Shown: in pieces, positions 46,550 to 57,003 of the stretch | Layout of the letters: each line of letters starts with the position of its first letter | How positions within the stretch are numbered: position 1 is the stretch's first letter | Assembly: GCA_946894095.1 (NCBI GenBank) | Contig: OX335644.1 | Coordinates: forward strand, 5,065,595 to 5,129,594 | Direction of reading: 5' to 3' | Source: Incurvaria masculella | Taxonomy: Eukaryota; Arthropoda; Insecta; Lepidoptera; Incurvariidae | DNA length: 64,000 nucleotides | The notes under the pieces: model-generated | Seen by the model: only the letters and a program-made list of their open reading frames with translations | Told to the model about the DNA's origin: nothing | The model's database searches: none | Translations under genes and position numbers: made by a program

Positions 46550-47358
46550 AATATGATGCAGAGCTGCAAAAGGTTATAGAGTACCTTCTCAACAATGAAT
46601 ACAGCCGAACTGTCAACGGGATTGGAGGATCTAGCCTACTCGGACGAGACTTAAACAGATTCGGAGACTACAGCCGCATCGATGGCCTGGGTGGCAACAG
46701 TCTTCTGGGAAGAAACCTGAACGGATTAGGAGGCAGCAGCCTTATGGGGAGAAATGTAGGCGGTATAGGAGGCAACAGCCTTCTGGGGAGAAATGTAGGC
46801 GGTATAGGAGGCAATAGCCTTCTGGGCAGGAACGTAAACGGTATAGGCGGGAACCTCCTGGGGAGAAACCTCGATGGTCTAATGGGAAGAAACGTGGGTG
46901 GCCTGGGAGGCAGCGGTCTATTGGGCAGAAACCTAGATGGCCTTGGGGGCAGTAGTCTAATGGGAAGGAATACGGGCGGACTTGGAGGCAGCTCTCTCGT
47001 GGGTCGAAATATCAACGGTATCGGAGGATCTCTTGTCGGTAGGAACCTCGACTCTTTGGGAGGTGCCAACCTCGTAAAGAGGAACTTGGATCGCCTCGGG
47101 GGATCCAACCTGGTTAAGAGAACGTTGGACTCTCTAGGCGGTGGGAACCTGGTTCGCAGCCTCGACTCGCTCGGTGGGGCCAATCTCGTCCGCAGCTTGG
47201 ACTCTCTCGGCGGAGCGAACCTTGTTCGAAGTTTAGATTCCCTCGGCGGAGCAAACCTTGTTCGAAGCTTAGATTCCCTCGGCGGAGCGAACCTTGTTCG
47301 AAACTTAGATTCCCTTGGCGGGGCGAACCTGGTGCGAAGCTCTGATAACGATGAATAA
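46550..47358 (+). CDS. orcokinin: Orcokinin B terminal exon: tandem neuropeptide array
   Basis: Terminal exon of the B precursor (317 aa with exons 1 and 2). The acceptor CGTTTCAG|AAT accepts phase 1, giving GAA at the junction. It opens EYDAELQKVIEYLLNNEYSR, a helical acidic lead. There follow about eleven units of N-x-x-G-[I/L]-G-G-x-S-L-x-G-R type (for example NVGGIGGNSLLGR; one shortened unit, NLDGLMGR), then eight units of orcokinin-B type: NLDSLGGANLVKR, NLDRLGGSNLVKR, TLDSLGGGNLVR, SLDSLGGANLVR four times and NLDSLGGANLVR. It ends SSDNDE and TAA. Prohormone convertase cleavage would be at single Arg or Lys-Arg. The Gly before Arg in the first class would serve as an amide donor. Orcokinin-B peptides are known from insects as products of a splice variant of the orcokinin gene. 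Function inferred from family: a secreted brain or gut peptide. Confidence 0.96.
46600..47340 (+). repeat. Peptide-coding tandem repeat (36-39 bp units)
   Basis: About nineteen units of 36-39 bases in the B exon (one is 24 bases). Upstream units vary in sequence. The last five or six (about 47155-47340) are nearly identical at DNA level (TTAGATTCCCTCGGCGGAGC, AACCTTGTTCGAAG), which suggests recent unit duplication or homogenisation. Confidence 0.93.
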
Positions 47359-47518
47359 TACCCGATCATCATTGCACGATATAATTACTTCTATATTTTG
47401 TTCTTTGATTTGAAAACACAACCTATGAAGTACATACATGTGATATATTTGCGTAGTCCGTTACAGTCTGATATAATAATATTTTGTAGTGCTTAGTAGT
47501 TGTAACTCTGATCATTAT

Positions 47519-47524
47519 AATAAA
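47519..47524 (+). terminator. PolyA signal for the orcokinin B transcript
   Basis: AATAAA about 160 bases after the B stop codon, in AT-rich 3' UTR sequence. No closer canonical signal was seen. Confidence 0.6.
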
Positions 47525-47689
47525 ATATTGCAATTATAATAATTTATTTATTTTTGTGAACCCAGCGTGAAAAGGCGAACCTGCGATACAAAAAAGGTAC
47601 AAACATTTCTATTTATTTTTCCCGTATTATTGAATTGTTCATTCTGATGTCAAATATAGCACAAGATCGATGGACAAATATTAGTGTAT

Positions 47690-47960
47690 GTGAAACAGCG
47701 AGGAAGAAGTGACCGGAGTGGCGACTGAAACTTATCCGTATAGGCCTCGGTATAGGCAGTGTAGCCACGTATTAGTGATAATGTAATGGTAATCAGTTCG
47801 CTTACGAACTCGGGACGCAAATCGATTGTTCGTTGCACTAAATGGCATCGTTGGAAGTTCTTACATGTTCTGAAATGCTGTTCAAAGAAATAAAAGACAA
47901 ACGCGACAAAGTTTCTTGGCGGTTCTTCATTGCCAGAGCTAATCGAACCGGCAGAAAAAA
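47690..47960 (+). mobile_element. Family Q SINE body, decayed copy
   Basis: TCAGTTCGCTTACGAACTCG, GGACGCAAATCGATTGTTCG, TTGCACTAAATGGCATCGTT, GGAAGTTCTTACATGTTC follow the family Q order. No head is visible. Confidence 0.65.
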
Positions 47961-48177
47961 TAAATGTTGACGTAACAAATTGTGTGTGCATCTAATAGAA
48001 ACTTAATCACACAAGAACAGCTCATGGGCTAGAGGACCTGCCTTCATGCGAGATGTCTGAGTTAAAATGCTCGGCCAGGGGCTGAACCGACGGAAGATGT
48101 GAGAAAATATGTGAGGGGATTCGATCAATTATGCATCAATCAGAAGTGGGTTCCAAATATTCTAACCAGTAAGAGCG
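47961..48177. other. Unassigned intronic DNA
   Basis: No exon or repeat recognised. Confidence 0.4.
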
Positions 48178-48433
48178 CTTCTGATTGTTCCATAGTTCAG
48201 AATCCATGTAAAACTGTAGGTCCCCTTCCCCTAATAGGTTGTAGGGTAAAGCCCGCCCGGGTTGGTATCAACCGCCGCATTGTATGAAACTATGGTTAAA
48301 GCGGCAATGAAAAATTGTCCGTGTTTTCCGTTCGGTTCAATTTAGCCGTGCTCATAAAGGGAAGGTCCTGGCATGGCACCTAATTCATTCCGGAGTGTGG
48401 TGTATTGGGCTAAAACAATGTCGGGTAGTTGTT
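48178..48433 (+). mobile_element. tRNA-type SINE, 5'-truncated
   Basis: Starts in the body (TTCCATAGTTCAGAATCCAT, GTAAAACTGTAGGTCCCC) and continues to the tail (GGTCCTGGCATGGCACCTAA, GGTGTATTGGGCTAAA). Confidence 0.8.
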
Positions 48434-48661
48434 TCATCCAATGCGGTGGTACCAACCCGGGCGGGCTTAACCCTACCACCTAGTAGAGAAGGGGATCTAC
48501 AGTTTTACATGGGTTCTGAACCATGAAAAAGCTTGCATTCGCAACGAAATACACTTATCCAACTCAGAAAGAGAAAGAGAGTGGTGCATGACCCGGCGAG
48601 GATTTGGACCCAGACCTCTCGGATGAAAGGCAAGTCCCCTAGCCCCTAGACCACGAGCTGT
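48434..48661 (-). mobile_element. tRNA-type SINE, inverted neighbour, head next to exon 3A
   Basis: Minus-strand body and head: CAATGCGGTGGTACCAACCC, TTAACCCTACCACCTAGTAG, CAGAAAGAGAAAGAGAGTGG, then the head near 48650 (CCTAGACCACGAGCTGTACA). It is about 30 bases from the exon 3A acceptor. Confidence 0.8.
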
Positions 48662-48693
48662 ACAAGTGAGGTGTGTGCGTGTGTGTGTGTCAG
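48662..48693 (+). promoter_or_regulatory. Exon 3A acceptor with (GT)n in place of a pyrimidine tract
   Basis: GGTGTGTGCGTGTGTGTGTGTCAG precedes the exon in blocks: a TG repeat with only alternate pyrimidines, then CAG at 48691-48693. The upstream SINE head begins right before it, so the branch point probably lies in SINE sequence. Confidence 0.7.
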
Positions 48694-48814
48694 GTCACAA
48701 GGTGCGCACGCTGGACGCGCTGGGCGGCGGCAACCTGGTGCGCGACGTGCGCGAGGCTCGACGCACCGACTACGGCTCTCCCTTCCACACCAACCGCCAC
48801 TTCGAATACCTCGG
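48694..48814 (+). CDS. orcokinin: Orcokinin A exon 3A: B-like peptide and spacer
   Basis: The first exon specific to the A precursor. It accepts phase 1 (GGT, Gly), is 121 bases long and leaves in phase 2 at CTCGG|GTAATG. It encodes HKVR, then TLDALGGGNLVR, which is an orcokinin-B-type unit (compare TLDSLGGGNLVR in the B exon), then DVREARR and TDYGSPFHTNRHFEYL. Arg or Arg-Arg sites would release these segments. The exon is GC-rich with C/G third positions, unlike its AT-rich surroundings, and is flanked tightly by a SINE on the left and LINE relics on the right. Its role in making an orcokinin-B-like peptide from the A transcript is inferred. Confidence 0.93.
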
Positions 48815-48839
48815 GTAATGTTTTGTGAATAATTTGACA

Positions 48840-49233
48840 TTATTATTCACAGTATATATTTATTATCAAATTTTAGGTTTACATTATTTAATACATAAAT
48901 ACAAAAATAAGCCTTAAAAAATATAAACCTAAAACTGGAAAACCTTACGGAGGTCCCACCTGGGACAAATCCTGTAAGACCGCTCCGAGCTACAGAGACA
49001 GAAACCGCCGAACGATTCTCGTGTTCGAGAGTAGAACCGCTTTCTGCATCTGGAATCGGAGCCCAATATCGATACCTAATTTTTCTAATTGTTTGGCCAA
49101 ATTCTTTGGGACAACGCCGTTCGTAGACATAACAATTGGCACGATGGTGGTTTTCCGTGCACGCCACATGGCGGTAACCTCGTGGGCCAGGTCTAAATAT
49201 TTCATAAGTTTCTCATTTTCGGCCCTGTCGAGG

Positions 49234-49235
<2 letters not shown>
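48840..49235 (-). pseudogene. LINE ORF C-terminal fragment
   Basis: The minus strand reads DRAENEKLMKYLDLAHEV, AMWRARKTTIVPIVMSTNGV, PKNLAKQLEKLGIDIG, QMQKAVLLSNTRIVRRFLSL then a stop. This is the well-known LINE C-terminal domain (VPIVxxxxGxxxKxxxxxLxxL, then QKxxLLxTxxIxRRxL). The 3' tail AATAATAAATATATACTG ends about 25 bases from the exon 3A donor. 5'-truncated. Confidence 0.85.
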
Positions 49236-49277
<42 letters not shown>

Positions 49278-49330
49278 ATTTTATATACACTAGCAGCTAC
49301 AAGCTGATGCGTGTATTTTAATTATTGAGT
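49236..49330 (-). mobile_element. 3' end of the CR1/L2-like LINE with (AAT)n
   Basis: The minus strand: CACGCATCAGCTTGTAGC, TGCTAGTGTATATAAAATTT then (AAT)n at 49237-49275. Same 3' end as the LINE at 4030-5428, almost completely 5'-truncated. Confidence 0.82.
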
Positions 49331-50677
49331 GCACTGTATTAATATTTTTGCAAGTAAAGTTTACATACGGAATCAACGGACGGACGAGACCAAAATCGTT
49401 TAATACAAAATGTACTGAAATTTCTGTTCTTACTGAAAACAATTTCTAAATCGCTGTGTAGCTTCAAAATAATGATCTGAAGTTAAAGTTTTACTTTGAA
49501 ATAGTGAGGAAAAGTTGAGAAATCTCTAAGTCGCGGTAGTGGTACTTGAGCTGACGTCTCACTCCCACACTTTATTCGTCTTGTAAGCACAACGCGCTTT
49601 GCTAGGTCTATGTGAACATCCATGTTTTCCATCCAGGTGGTGCATTCTAGCCAAACTTATGTAAACACTTTACTGAATCATAGCTGAATCATAGCTGAAT
49701 CAGTTAATTACTTCCGACCTATTCCTGCGGCATTTACTGAATCGCATACGGAAACGAATATGCTATTTTTCGTTATTCCCGAGGTTATTCCTCAACTCGG
49801 AAAGTATGATTTTAAATAGGACTGTGGCAGTGGGAGCTAGTGTAGTTCTATCTCTTTCTGTTTTTCAGTAATAGAAGTGCTCGCTCTAAGCTGCTAACGA
49901 ATGGTAGCGCACGAAAACAAACACGACTCGGAGATTCGACTCATCGAAGATTTTTATTTTAGCTTATTCTGTGTTTGTTTACTGCTTATGGTGAACCTCA
50001 CTGAAGTTTCAATTCTAAAAGTTAGTAACTAACGGAACAGTGGCCGTGAGGATATATTATGAATTATTAACATCTTCTTATTCTAACGTTTCGTTTGCCA
50101 AAATATTATAGCGTAATGTTTGTAAATGCGTAGCGACACCGCGGCGAGACGGGGAGGAAGTCGCCGCTTCTTTCTGGGGTCGGCGTGTCGACGTCATTCT
50201 GCATTTCTTCGCCCGCGTGACGAGTTACACCACGAACGATGAAAAGCCTAACAAATGCCGGACAGGCCAGACCCGCAAATGGTTTCCAAAAATGTTTCCT
50301 AAAATCCCAAACATAACTGGCTAAAGCCGAATGCCTGGCAACCTTTGTCATTGCAGCTGCGGATACAAGTACGAAATTATTCCACGAATGAATCAGTAAA
50401 CGCAGCTGTCAAAATCTTCCCAGAATGCCAAAGTTTTCATCGTCCATACAAATAACAATTATTACATATGTAAACGTTTAATTCCGTGGCCACTCATTCC
50501 GTGTGGCGCTGCGATCGGTTTCAAGAATGCCAAAGTAATGTCAAAGTAAATTCTTCTTCTGTTAACTCTACTGAATCCGCAATGACGGAATGCCAAGAAT
50601 ACATGCCCAGTTCAATGCAGCCGTCCTAGGTTCGAGCAAGGGGTTTGAGCCACAGGATTACAATCTTCTTGTTTTCA
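49331..50677. other. Intron 4 interior, unassigned
   Basis: A triple direct repeat (GAATCATAGCT) lies near 49675-49702. A GC-rich spot lies at 50130-50220. No exon recognised. Confidence 0.4.
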
Positions 50678-50840
50678 GGGTTCCGTACCCAAAGGGTGCC
50701 AATGGGGCCATATTACGAAGCTCCCGCTGTCCGTCCGTCCATCCGTCGGTCCGTCCGTCCGTCAGCGCGCCATATATCATGACCCGTAGTAATAGGTAGA
50801 ACGATGACTTAACATTTTTTCCACCTATTTTCTTTGTGAA
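50678..50840 (+). mobile_element. MITE with (GTCY)n microsatellite, truncated copy 4
   Basis: GGGTTCCGTACCCAAAGGGT, GCCAATGGGGCC, (GTCC)n at about 50730-50762, then divergence after TAGTAATAGGTAGAACGA. The right end is lost. Confidence 0.8.
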
Positions 50841-51405
50841 TGCGATGTCATGGTCTATTGTCATGGCAGTAAATGCCATGCATTCCCCGTCATTTAATAA
50901 AACTTGAAATTACTCACAGATATTTTTCTTTCTGTGCAGAACACCACTTTCAGCATGTTTCTTGTGTGAGTTTATCATTCCTCAAATAAAGTGTTGTCCA
51001 AAGTTCCCATGCAAGAGCATCAGGTAAATAATTCAAATGTATATCACCACCGACAAACAGTCTGCGGGCATAAAATTCGGGAAGTAGCGCAAATAAAACT
51101 GAATTTTAATGATCTCACTGCGAAATGCTACAGCTCTCGAGACATCGCCACCTCGGTAGAGTTTACTGCATCTCGGTTCCGACGCGGCGACGCGCGGAAA
51201 CGTAGTTTAACTGTTTCCCTTCCACCGAGCACCTAGTGACGGTCCGTTAAGTTTACGAGGACACCTGTAAACGGATAAGTACCTGCGCCGGGAGAATCGT
51301 CTGCGGCCATACAATCGACCATTTCGATATAAATCGGGTACAAACGATATTTATGTGTGCACAGATTTACAAACAGTCTATTACAAAATACGCATTGAAT
51401 TGGTC
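50841..51405. other. Intron 4 interior, unassigned
   Basis: No exon or repeat recognised. Confidence 0.4.
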
Positions 51406-52332
51406 TTAAAAGGATAATGAGGCGATCAAGTTCCATACAATGGCTAATGCCTGTTTCTTTAGTCAAACTAAGAAAAACAATCTGACATTTTTCACATTCA
51501 ATAAATCCACAGTGAGCTGCGTCCGTACGTTTTTGTTTCTTTCTTATAAATCAACTTATATCCGTGATATACGCCTCTAAAAATGTGTATACAAATACAA
51601 AAAGGGGTTTATCATGGATACAAGTTAAGTTATCAAAATAAAAAACGTAGGGACGTATAGATTAGGAGGTCGCGACAAAAATGGTTACGATAATGTAAAT
51701 GGCTGAAACTGGGTTCACAGGATAAAGTTCAACCATCTGAAGCTAAATGTGTTAGTCTGCCTGCGGCAAGTGGTTGCGTTACGTAAATATGGCGCCTGAA
51801 AAAGTAGTTATGGTGACAAAAATTATATTTGATACGGTAAATTGCTGCTAATAACGAAGCATGAAAGTATCCGTCCATACCTGCTTAGCAATACCAAAAG
51901 TGAACAAATCTTTGGTTGCATTTCGTAGTTATAGGTGATTTAGGTTACAGATATAACTTTAGGTATTTTTAAATATTTAATTAAAAACCGACTGGTTATT
52001 GTTGTATAATTAATAGGTATCAATATTTCTAGACAATCAGTATATTCATCAGCAGGTACATACCAACATATATTTTATGTAGCCAATCTAGATAGCGCAA
52101 CCACTTGACGCAGGCAGACCGACATATTTAGCATCAGAGGAAGGTCTCTAACATGCGAACCCAGATTCAGCCATTTACCTTATCGTGACCAAAAATGTCG
52201 TGACCTCCCGGAATAGTAGCTCTCAGTTGATTATTTTTAATGTGCAAAATTTCAGAAAAATATTTTTTAATTTGACTGAGGAAACAGGCACGCGCCATTG
52301 TATGAAACTTGATGACCTCATTACCCTCTTAA
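51406..52332. mobile_element. TTAA MITE family T, interrupted by family U
   Basis: TTAA at 51406-51409 and 52329-52332. Left arm AGGATAATGAGGCGATCAAG, TTCCATACAATGGC. Right arm CGCCATTGTATGAAACTTGA, TGACCTCATTACCCTC is its inverse. The centre is replaced by the 544 bp element at 51665-52208. Confidence 0.82.
51665..52208. mobile_element. MITE family U with over 100 bp inverted arms, nested in family T
   Basis: Left arm GGAGGTCGCGACAAAAATGG, AATGGCTGAAACTGGGTTC, GTCTGCCTGCGGCAAGTGG, TTGCG. Right arm inverse: CGCAACCACTTGACGCAGGC, CCCAGATTCAGCCATTTACC, AAAATGTCGTGACCTCC. No coding capacity. No second copy in this window. Confidence 0.87.
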
Positions 52333-55300
52333 CATCTGTGTACATGCTAGACATTCTAATAGGTATATTTGAGGGATGCTGAAGTTATTATCAAGTGCGA
52401 GTTGTATTAGACCGTTACGAACTAGTTATCCTGGAAAGTGTAGCAACTAAGCCGCGGCTGTTAGTGTTAATCGGTCGCTAAGTGCTTTTTCTGCTGCTAA
52501 TATTTCAACCAATCTGTACTCACATTTGGTAAGAGATGAATTATTTTTATTTATCATTTTAATACATCCTTTCACACAATTTTCCTTATTCCTTACTTAC
52601 AAATTATTTGTGCGAATAAAAACACGTGTTTCCAGATTCATCTCATATTTAACCTAATTGTTCATCTCTTAGATAAATTAACGTGATGTGTAGCCTTTAG
52701 AGCAGTCATTGATGGAAAGAGTGGAAACTATACGTAAGTACAAACCTCATCAAAATCGAGTAAGCGATTCTCAAGTTATTAGCAAACTGACAGGCGGACT
52801 CCAGGCATTCGCTTATGGGTAGCTATCACATGGGTTTCTTGTGGACTTGTTTCTTGTGGACACTTAGCAGTGAATATTGAAATGGTTTTACTCACGGACA
52901 TTTCTAATGTACAGTCGCTTATTTTCATGCCGATTTTAAGGAATATCTGAACTATTTTAGAACTTTACTAAATTTATTATTATGAAAACTACCTTTTAGA
53001 TTTTTTTCTGTGCAAAAAAAACCACTTCGCAATTAGGAACCACCAATATAAACCCGCATAAAAGTCAATAACTGCACGGTTTCGCAGTATTAGAAATTAT
53101 ACCGTAAATCGCACTTGCATACATCAAGTCTACCTAGGACTTACATAGAGCTATTTCATTGCAAAATAGTTACTGACAAAGCATATACAGTATTTCGGCA
53201 TGGGTAGAAGAAACTTCGGGAATAGATATGTACGTTGTACGGGTATGTACACGGGTATGTACATTGAATATAAGAATTAAAAATCTTAATCACTCAAATC
53301 GATATTCCGATGTATTTTTTCGCGGTCCCCGAATATTTTGTTGGGGTCACGTGACTAATTTATATGAGGACCTCGAAAAAAAATCGTCGGAATTTCGACT
53401 TGAGCGAGAAGGATTATTTTCTTCTATAATTGTGTACATCCTAATCCCGAATTTTCTCCTATCTATCCCGAAAGAACATCATCAAGCAAAGAAATAGCGC
53501 GTTATGCACTCTCACAACTCTGCCAATCCCTCTCGGAGGATGAATTGTTATTGTATTGTTTCTATTCAATCTAAGGTGGGTAACCCACACTTGAACATGA
53601 CAAAAATCGTTATGCTAGGTCTATGTCAAAAATATAAAAGTCGCATGCTCTATTTCCATGCATATAAGAACTGGAAAACATACTTTGCCAATCACAAACT
53701 AAGTTTAAAACTTAAATCAAGTTTAAGTCGTTAATTAATCAATACCACCGCTCACATGTTAATAATAGACATAAAAAAAACGAATCTTTGGAACTTAACA
53801 TAATATATAATTTCAATTTGAAATAGTTTACGTCAACTTCCCAGATTGAAGCCGGGCAGCGGCTACTCGCCTGTGCAAGCAAATGCATCTCCTTCCTATT
53901 TTGATCGCTAGGCGTGCATCTGAGGCGCTTGTCAGGCGGGGGACGACACGCCACGTGCGTCCGAGAGCAATAGCGTGTCCTTCCGCTGCATACATTACGG
54001 CGGCGGTTGGGGCTGGGGGGGAAGGGGGACCTGCATCCTAGCAAAACGGAATAAGCATTCGTATAATTATTTATCTTATTATTATTTATTTACCCAACCT
54101 AAATGTACACAATTATTCTCTTCATTAATCTATCATCTCCCAACACACAACATCAGAACTTCCCTTATATTGTATGGCTATAATGAACTCGATGGAAAAC
54201 ATGAGCAATTATAATGTTTCGTTTTAATTCCCTTTTAAATCCTTGGTGAATTTAGAGAAACCCTGAATACCATTTGTATATATTACGAATAAAGCCCGAT
54301 GTTGGTTAAAGTTCCTAATATTTTTTGCTTAAAGTTGATTAAATTTCTGCACTTGTACACATTTGAGTGCACGAATAAAGAGTTGATGGCAAGAAAAAAT
54401 TTTTTTTATTGTTTTGTAAATTTTTTGTATGAAAAAGTTAGAAAAAAAAATAGGTAAAGGTTATTATTTTCTTACCACAACCTCGAAATCAGTGCATTAG
54501 ACAAGGGTATATTTTGAAAACATCGGACTTTAACCGTAACATATATATTTCTTAAAAATGTTAATAACTTGGAAAAATATTATTCTTGCTTAGCTATGAG
54601 TCAGAATTCGTCAGGAAAACATTCGTCAAATAGCACCATAGGCAAAGGTCAAACCACCTAAACTAGACGATTATATCCACTTGCATTGAGGATCACAAAA
54701 TTGTGTTCTTATTTCAAAATTGTATTAACTCTTTTCGGTTGACGCCCATGATAGGAAAAAGAAAAAAAGGTTTCCAATAATTTGATTAGTGAAGGTATGG
54801 ATAATGGATGAATACTTAAAAATTTAAATTTTAAAAATTCACCTCATGCCAAGGAGCGGTCGACTGCTACAAGTGTAAAACGAGAGAAATATTTATTTTA
54901 GGACCGTTTCAGAATGCCCTTGAGTTTCACCTTCTTTATTGTTACGGAAAGCATGACTTTCTTAATTTGCGTTTTGCAAGGAGATCAAATAACGCTGACT
55001 GTCCCGACAACTGGAACCTTTCGCACGCTAAAGAATGACTAAATTATGAATAAATTTGCTATGTAGACTCTACTCATGATTATTATACTGAAGCAACACG
55101 TACATTTGCATGGGTAAATAGAGATATGCAATGCCTTTCCTTCGGTGTGCCTTTTTTCTTTTTCTTGGGTTTGAATCCTTATTTTTCATTGGTACATTAA
55201 TTCAATCCCTGGAATATGAAATCTAACAAGAGTTCGTCTCACAGTACAGTCGTTTCGTCTGAAATCTATACACCGGAAATAGAGACAAATTTGATATCTC

Positions 55301-55431
55301 TTTCTGTCATGCTGACATCAACCATAGAGTAAAAGGGACTTAGGAATTCCTTCTCTTTCCAGTGTATGTATACAATTGAGAGCAAACCACTGTACGTCAA
55401 AGCCAGCGAGCATGGGAGGACCGGACTAGCC
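52333..55431. other. Intron 4 interior, mostly unassigned
   Basis: 54110-54215 on the minus strand has SINE words (CCCTTATATTGTATGGCTAT; GAACTCGATGGAAAACATGA). A GC-rich spot at 53930-54035 matches no repeat seen here. 54380-54550 resembles 5500-5660. No exon recognised. Confidence 0.4.
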
Positions 55432-55690
55432 ATCGAAACTCATTCGTATCGCGACAGCGTAACCACGAGTTAGTGGAAAACGCCGCAACTGTAGTTAGTT
55501 CGCTTACGAATTCGGGACGCGCTACATCAAATTTTCGTTGGACTAAATGGCGTCCTTCGAAGTTCTCACGTGTTTTTACGTGCCGTTGGGACGTCACTCG
55601 CCGGCGCTGAAGATTTTAAATGTAAAAGTGGCAATGCCGCCGCCATAGAAACGATTATCTGTTGCTACTCTCATTCTTCCATGCTCGTTG
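55432..55690 (+). mobile_element. Family Q SINE body
   Basis: GCGACAGCGTAACCACGAGT, TAGTGGAAAACGCCGC, GTTCGCTTACGAATTCGGGA, CGCGCTACATCAAATTTTCG, CTAAATGGCGTCCTTCGAAG, TTCTCACGTG, then ACTCGCCGGCGCTG. It is the uninterrupted reference for the copies at 33866-34885 and 63060-63540. Confidence 0.78.
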
Positions 55691-55782
55691 GTCACAGCTG
55701 ACTCGCTCTAAAACAAAATAGTTAATAATATTGTTACATTTTAGTGTACATAATGTGTTAGTTAAAGGCTTAGGTAGCAATT

Positions 55783-56298
55783 TTAAGATGGCCCTTTCCG
55801 GCGGGACTAAATGATTCGCGGGCACGGTACAAAACCGTGCCATTACGCTCTGGAAACTTTTCTGTTTTAAAGAAAAATATAGGCTCCGTAATGAGAAAGA
55901 TGCAACATGTCAACAAATAAGACGATGCGCACAGTGTTTTATTTATTTAATTACAAAACTACTTAAAGCTAAAAGTAAATCACGACCACTGTAGTAAAAA
56001 GTCAAACGAAAACCTTTATGAAACAAACTAGGTCTGATTACTAATCTTTTTAAGAACTTATTATATTATCGTTGAGTTATCCACCACCAAAGCTATTGTA
56101 TAAAACGCGCAAAAAAAATCAAACTTTCGGACCTTATGATAACTTAGAAACTAAACACTATTTTACAATACCAATGGTCATCAGACATCTAGTTGGATCA
56201 CATAAAGCTATTTTGAGTATAATTTTGTATCTCAGACAAGAAATGTGCGCATGATTTTCTTTCCACGTTTGTATGTGAAGTTGAGCGGGAACCCTTAA
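55783..56298 (+). mobile_element. TTAA MITE family H, copy 3
   Basis: TTAA at 55783-55786 and 56295-56298, with decayed TIRs. The interior is colinear with 121-670 (GGCGGGACTAAATGATTCGC, GGGCACGGTACAAAACCGTG, CATCAGACATCTAGTTGGAT). Confidence 0.85.
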
Positions 56299-57003
56299 GA
56301 GTTAAGATTATTTTCAGCAATAGCTTCTTTCTATTTCTTACTAGTATAGGATAACTCGTCATATTTATCTATGTATGCGAAGGGATTGAAAGTCATGGGC
56401 TGGGTATTCATGCAAACTTGACCAGTTGACGTTCAAAATAATAGCGATAATTTCCTCAGTTAAGGCTCAGTTAAGGTCCCAAAAGTAAACGTCAAACCTA
56501 AACTTGTAATGAGGTTTCCCTGCGCTGAACATTGCTAACTGTCCAAAGGGGAACTTTAATTGTTTCAAGAATTCTCCGCTGTGAAAGTTGACAACATAAA
56601 TAATTTATGGTATCTTATTTGAAGTTTGTGCAATATTAAGTTGACTAGGCATACGCAGGTACTTCTGTGTGTGTGTGTGTGTGTTCTGAGTGTTATTGGT
56701 TTGATTCAATCTTTGCATATAAACTGATATTTTTCATGAACTCGTATGCAAGAGATTTACTTAGATAGATTTTCGTAAATTCATATCAATTTTGTTTTTT
56801 TACCTGTAATTTTTTTTGTAAACTTAGACGCAGAGACTTTGAGAAAAAAAAATCGAGCGAAGTTTGTTGCTTGATATAATAAATAGATATAATAGAAAAA
56901 AAACGTGTTTTTTATCCATTTCAACGTAATCGTGCTATAAAAGGAAGACCCTGGCATGGCACCTAGTTTCCATGAGGTGTAATGGGCTGATATGATTAAC
57001 ACT
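56299..57003. other. Intron 4 interior, unassigned
   Basis: (GT)n at 56667-56683. 56935-57000 has a SINE tail scrap (CCTGGCATGGCACCTAGTTT). No exon recognised. Confidence 0.45.

Noticed and set aside
46668..47372. Long minus-strand open frame with Pro/Arg-rich repeats
   Set aside because: It lies exactly opposite the orcokinin B array. Its repeats are just the complement of the peptide units, and it has no domain or splice logic of its own.
48990..49205. 71-residue minus-strand frame as a small host protein
   Set aside because: It has the typical LINE C-terminal pattern and adjoins a LINE (AAT)n tail.
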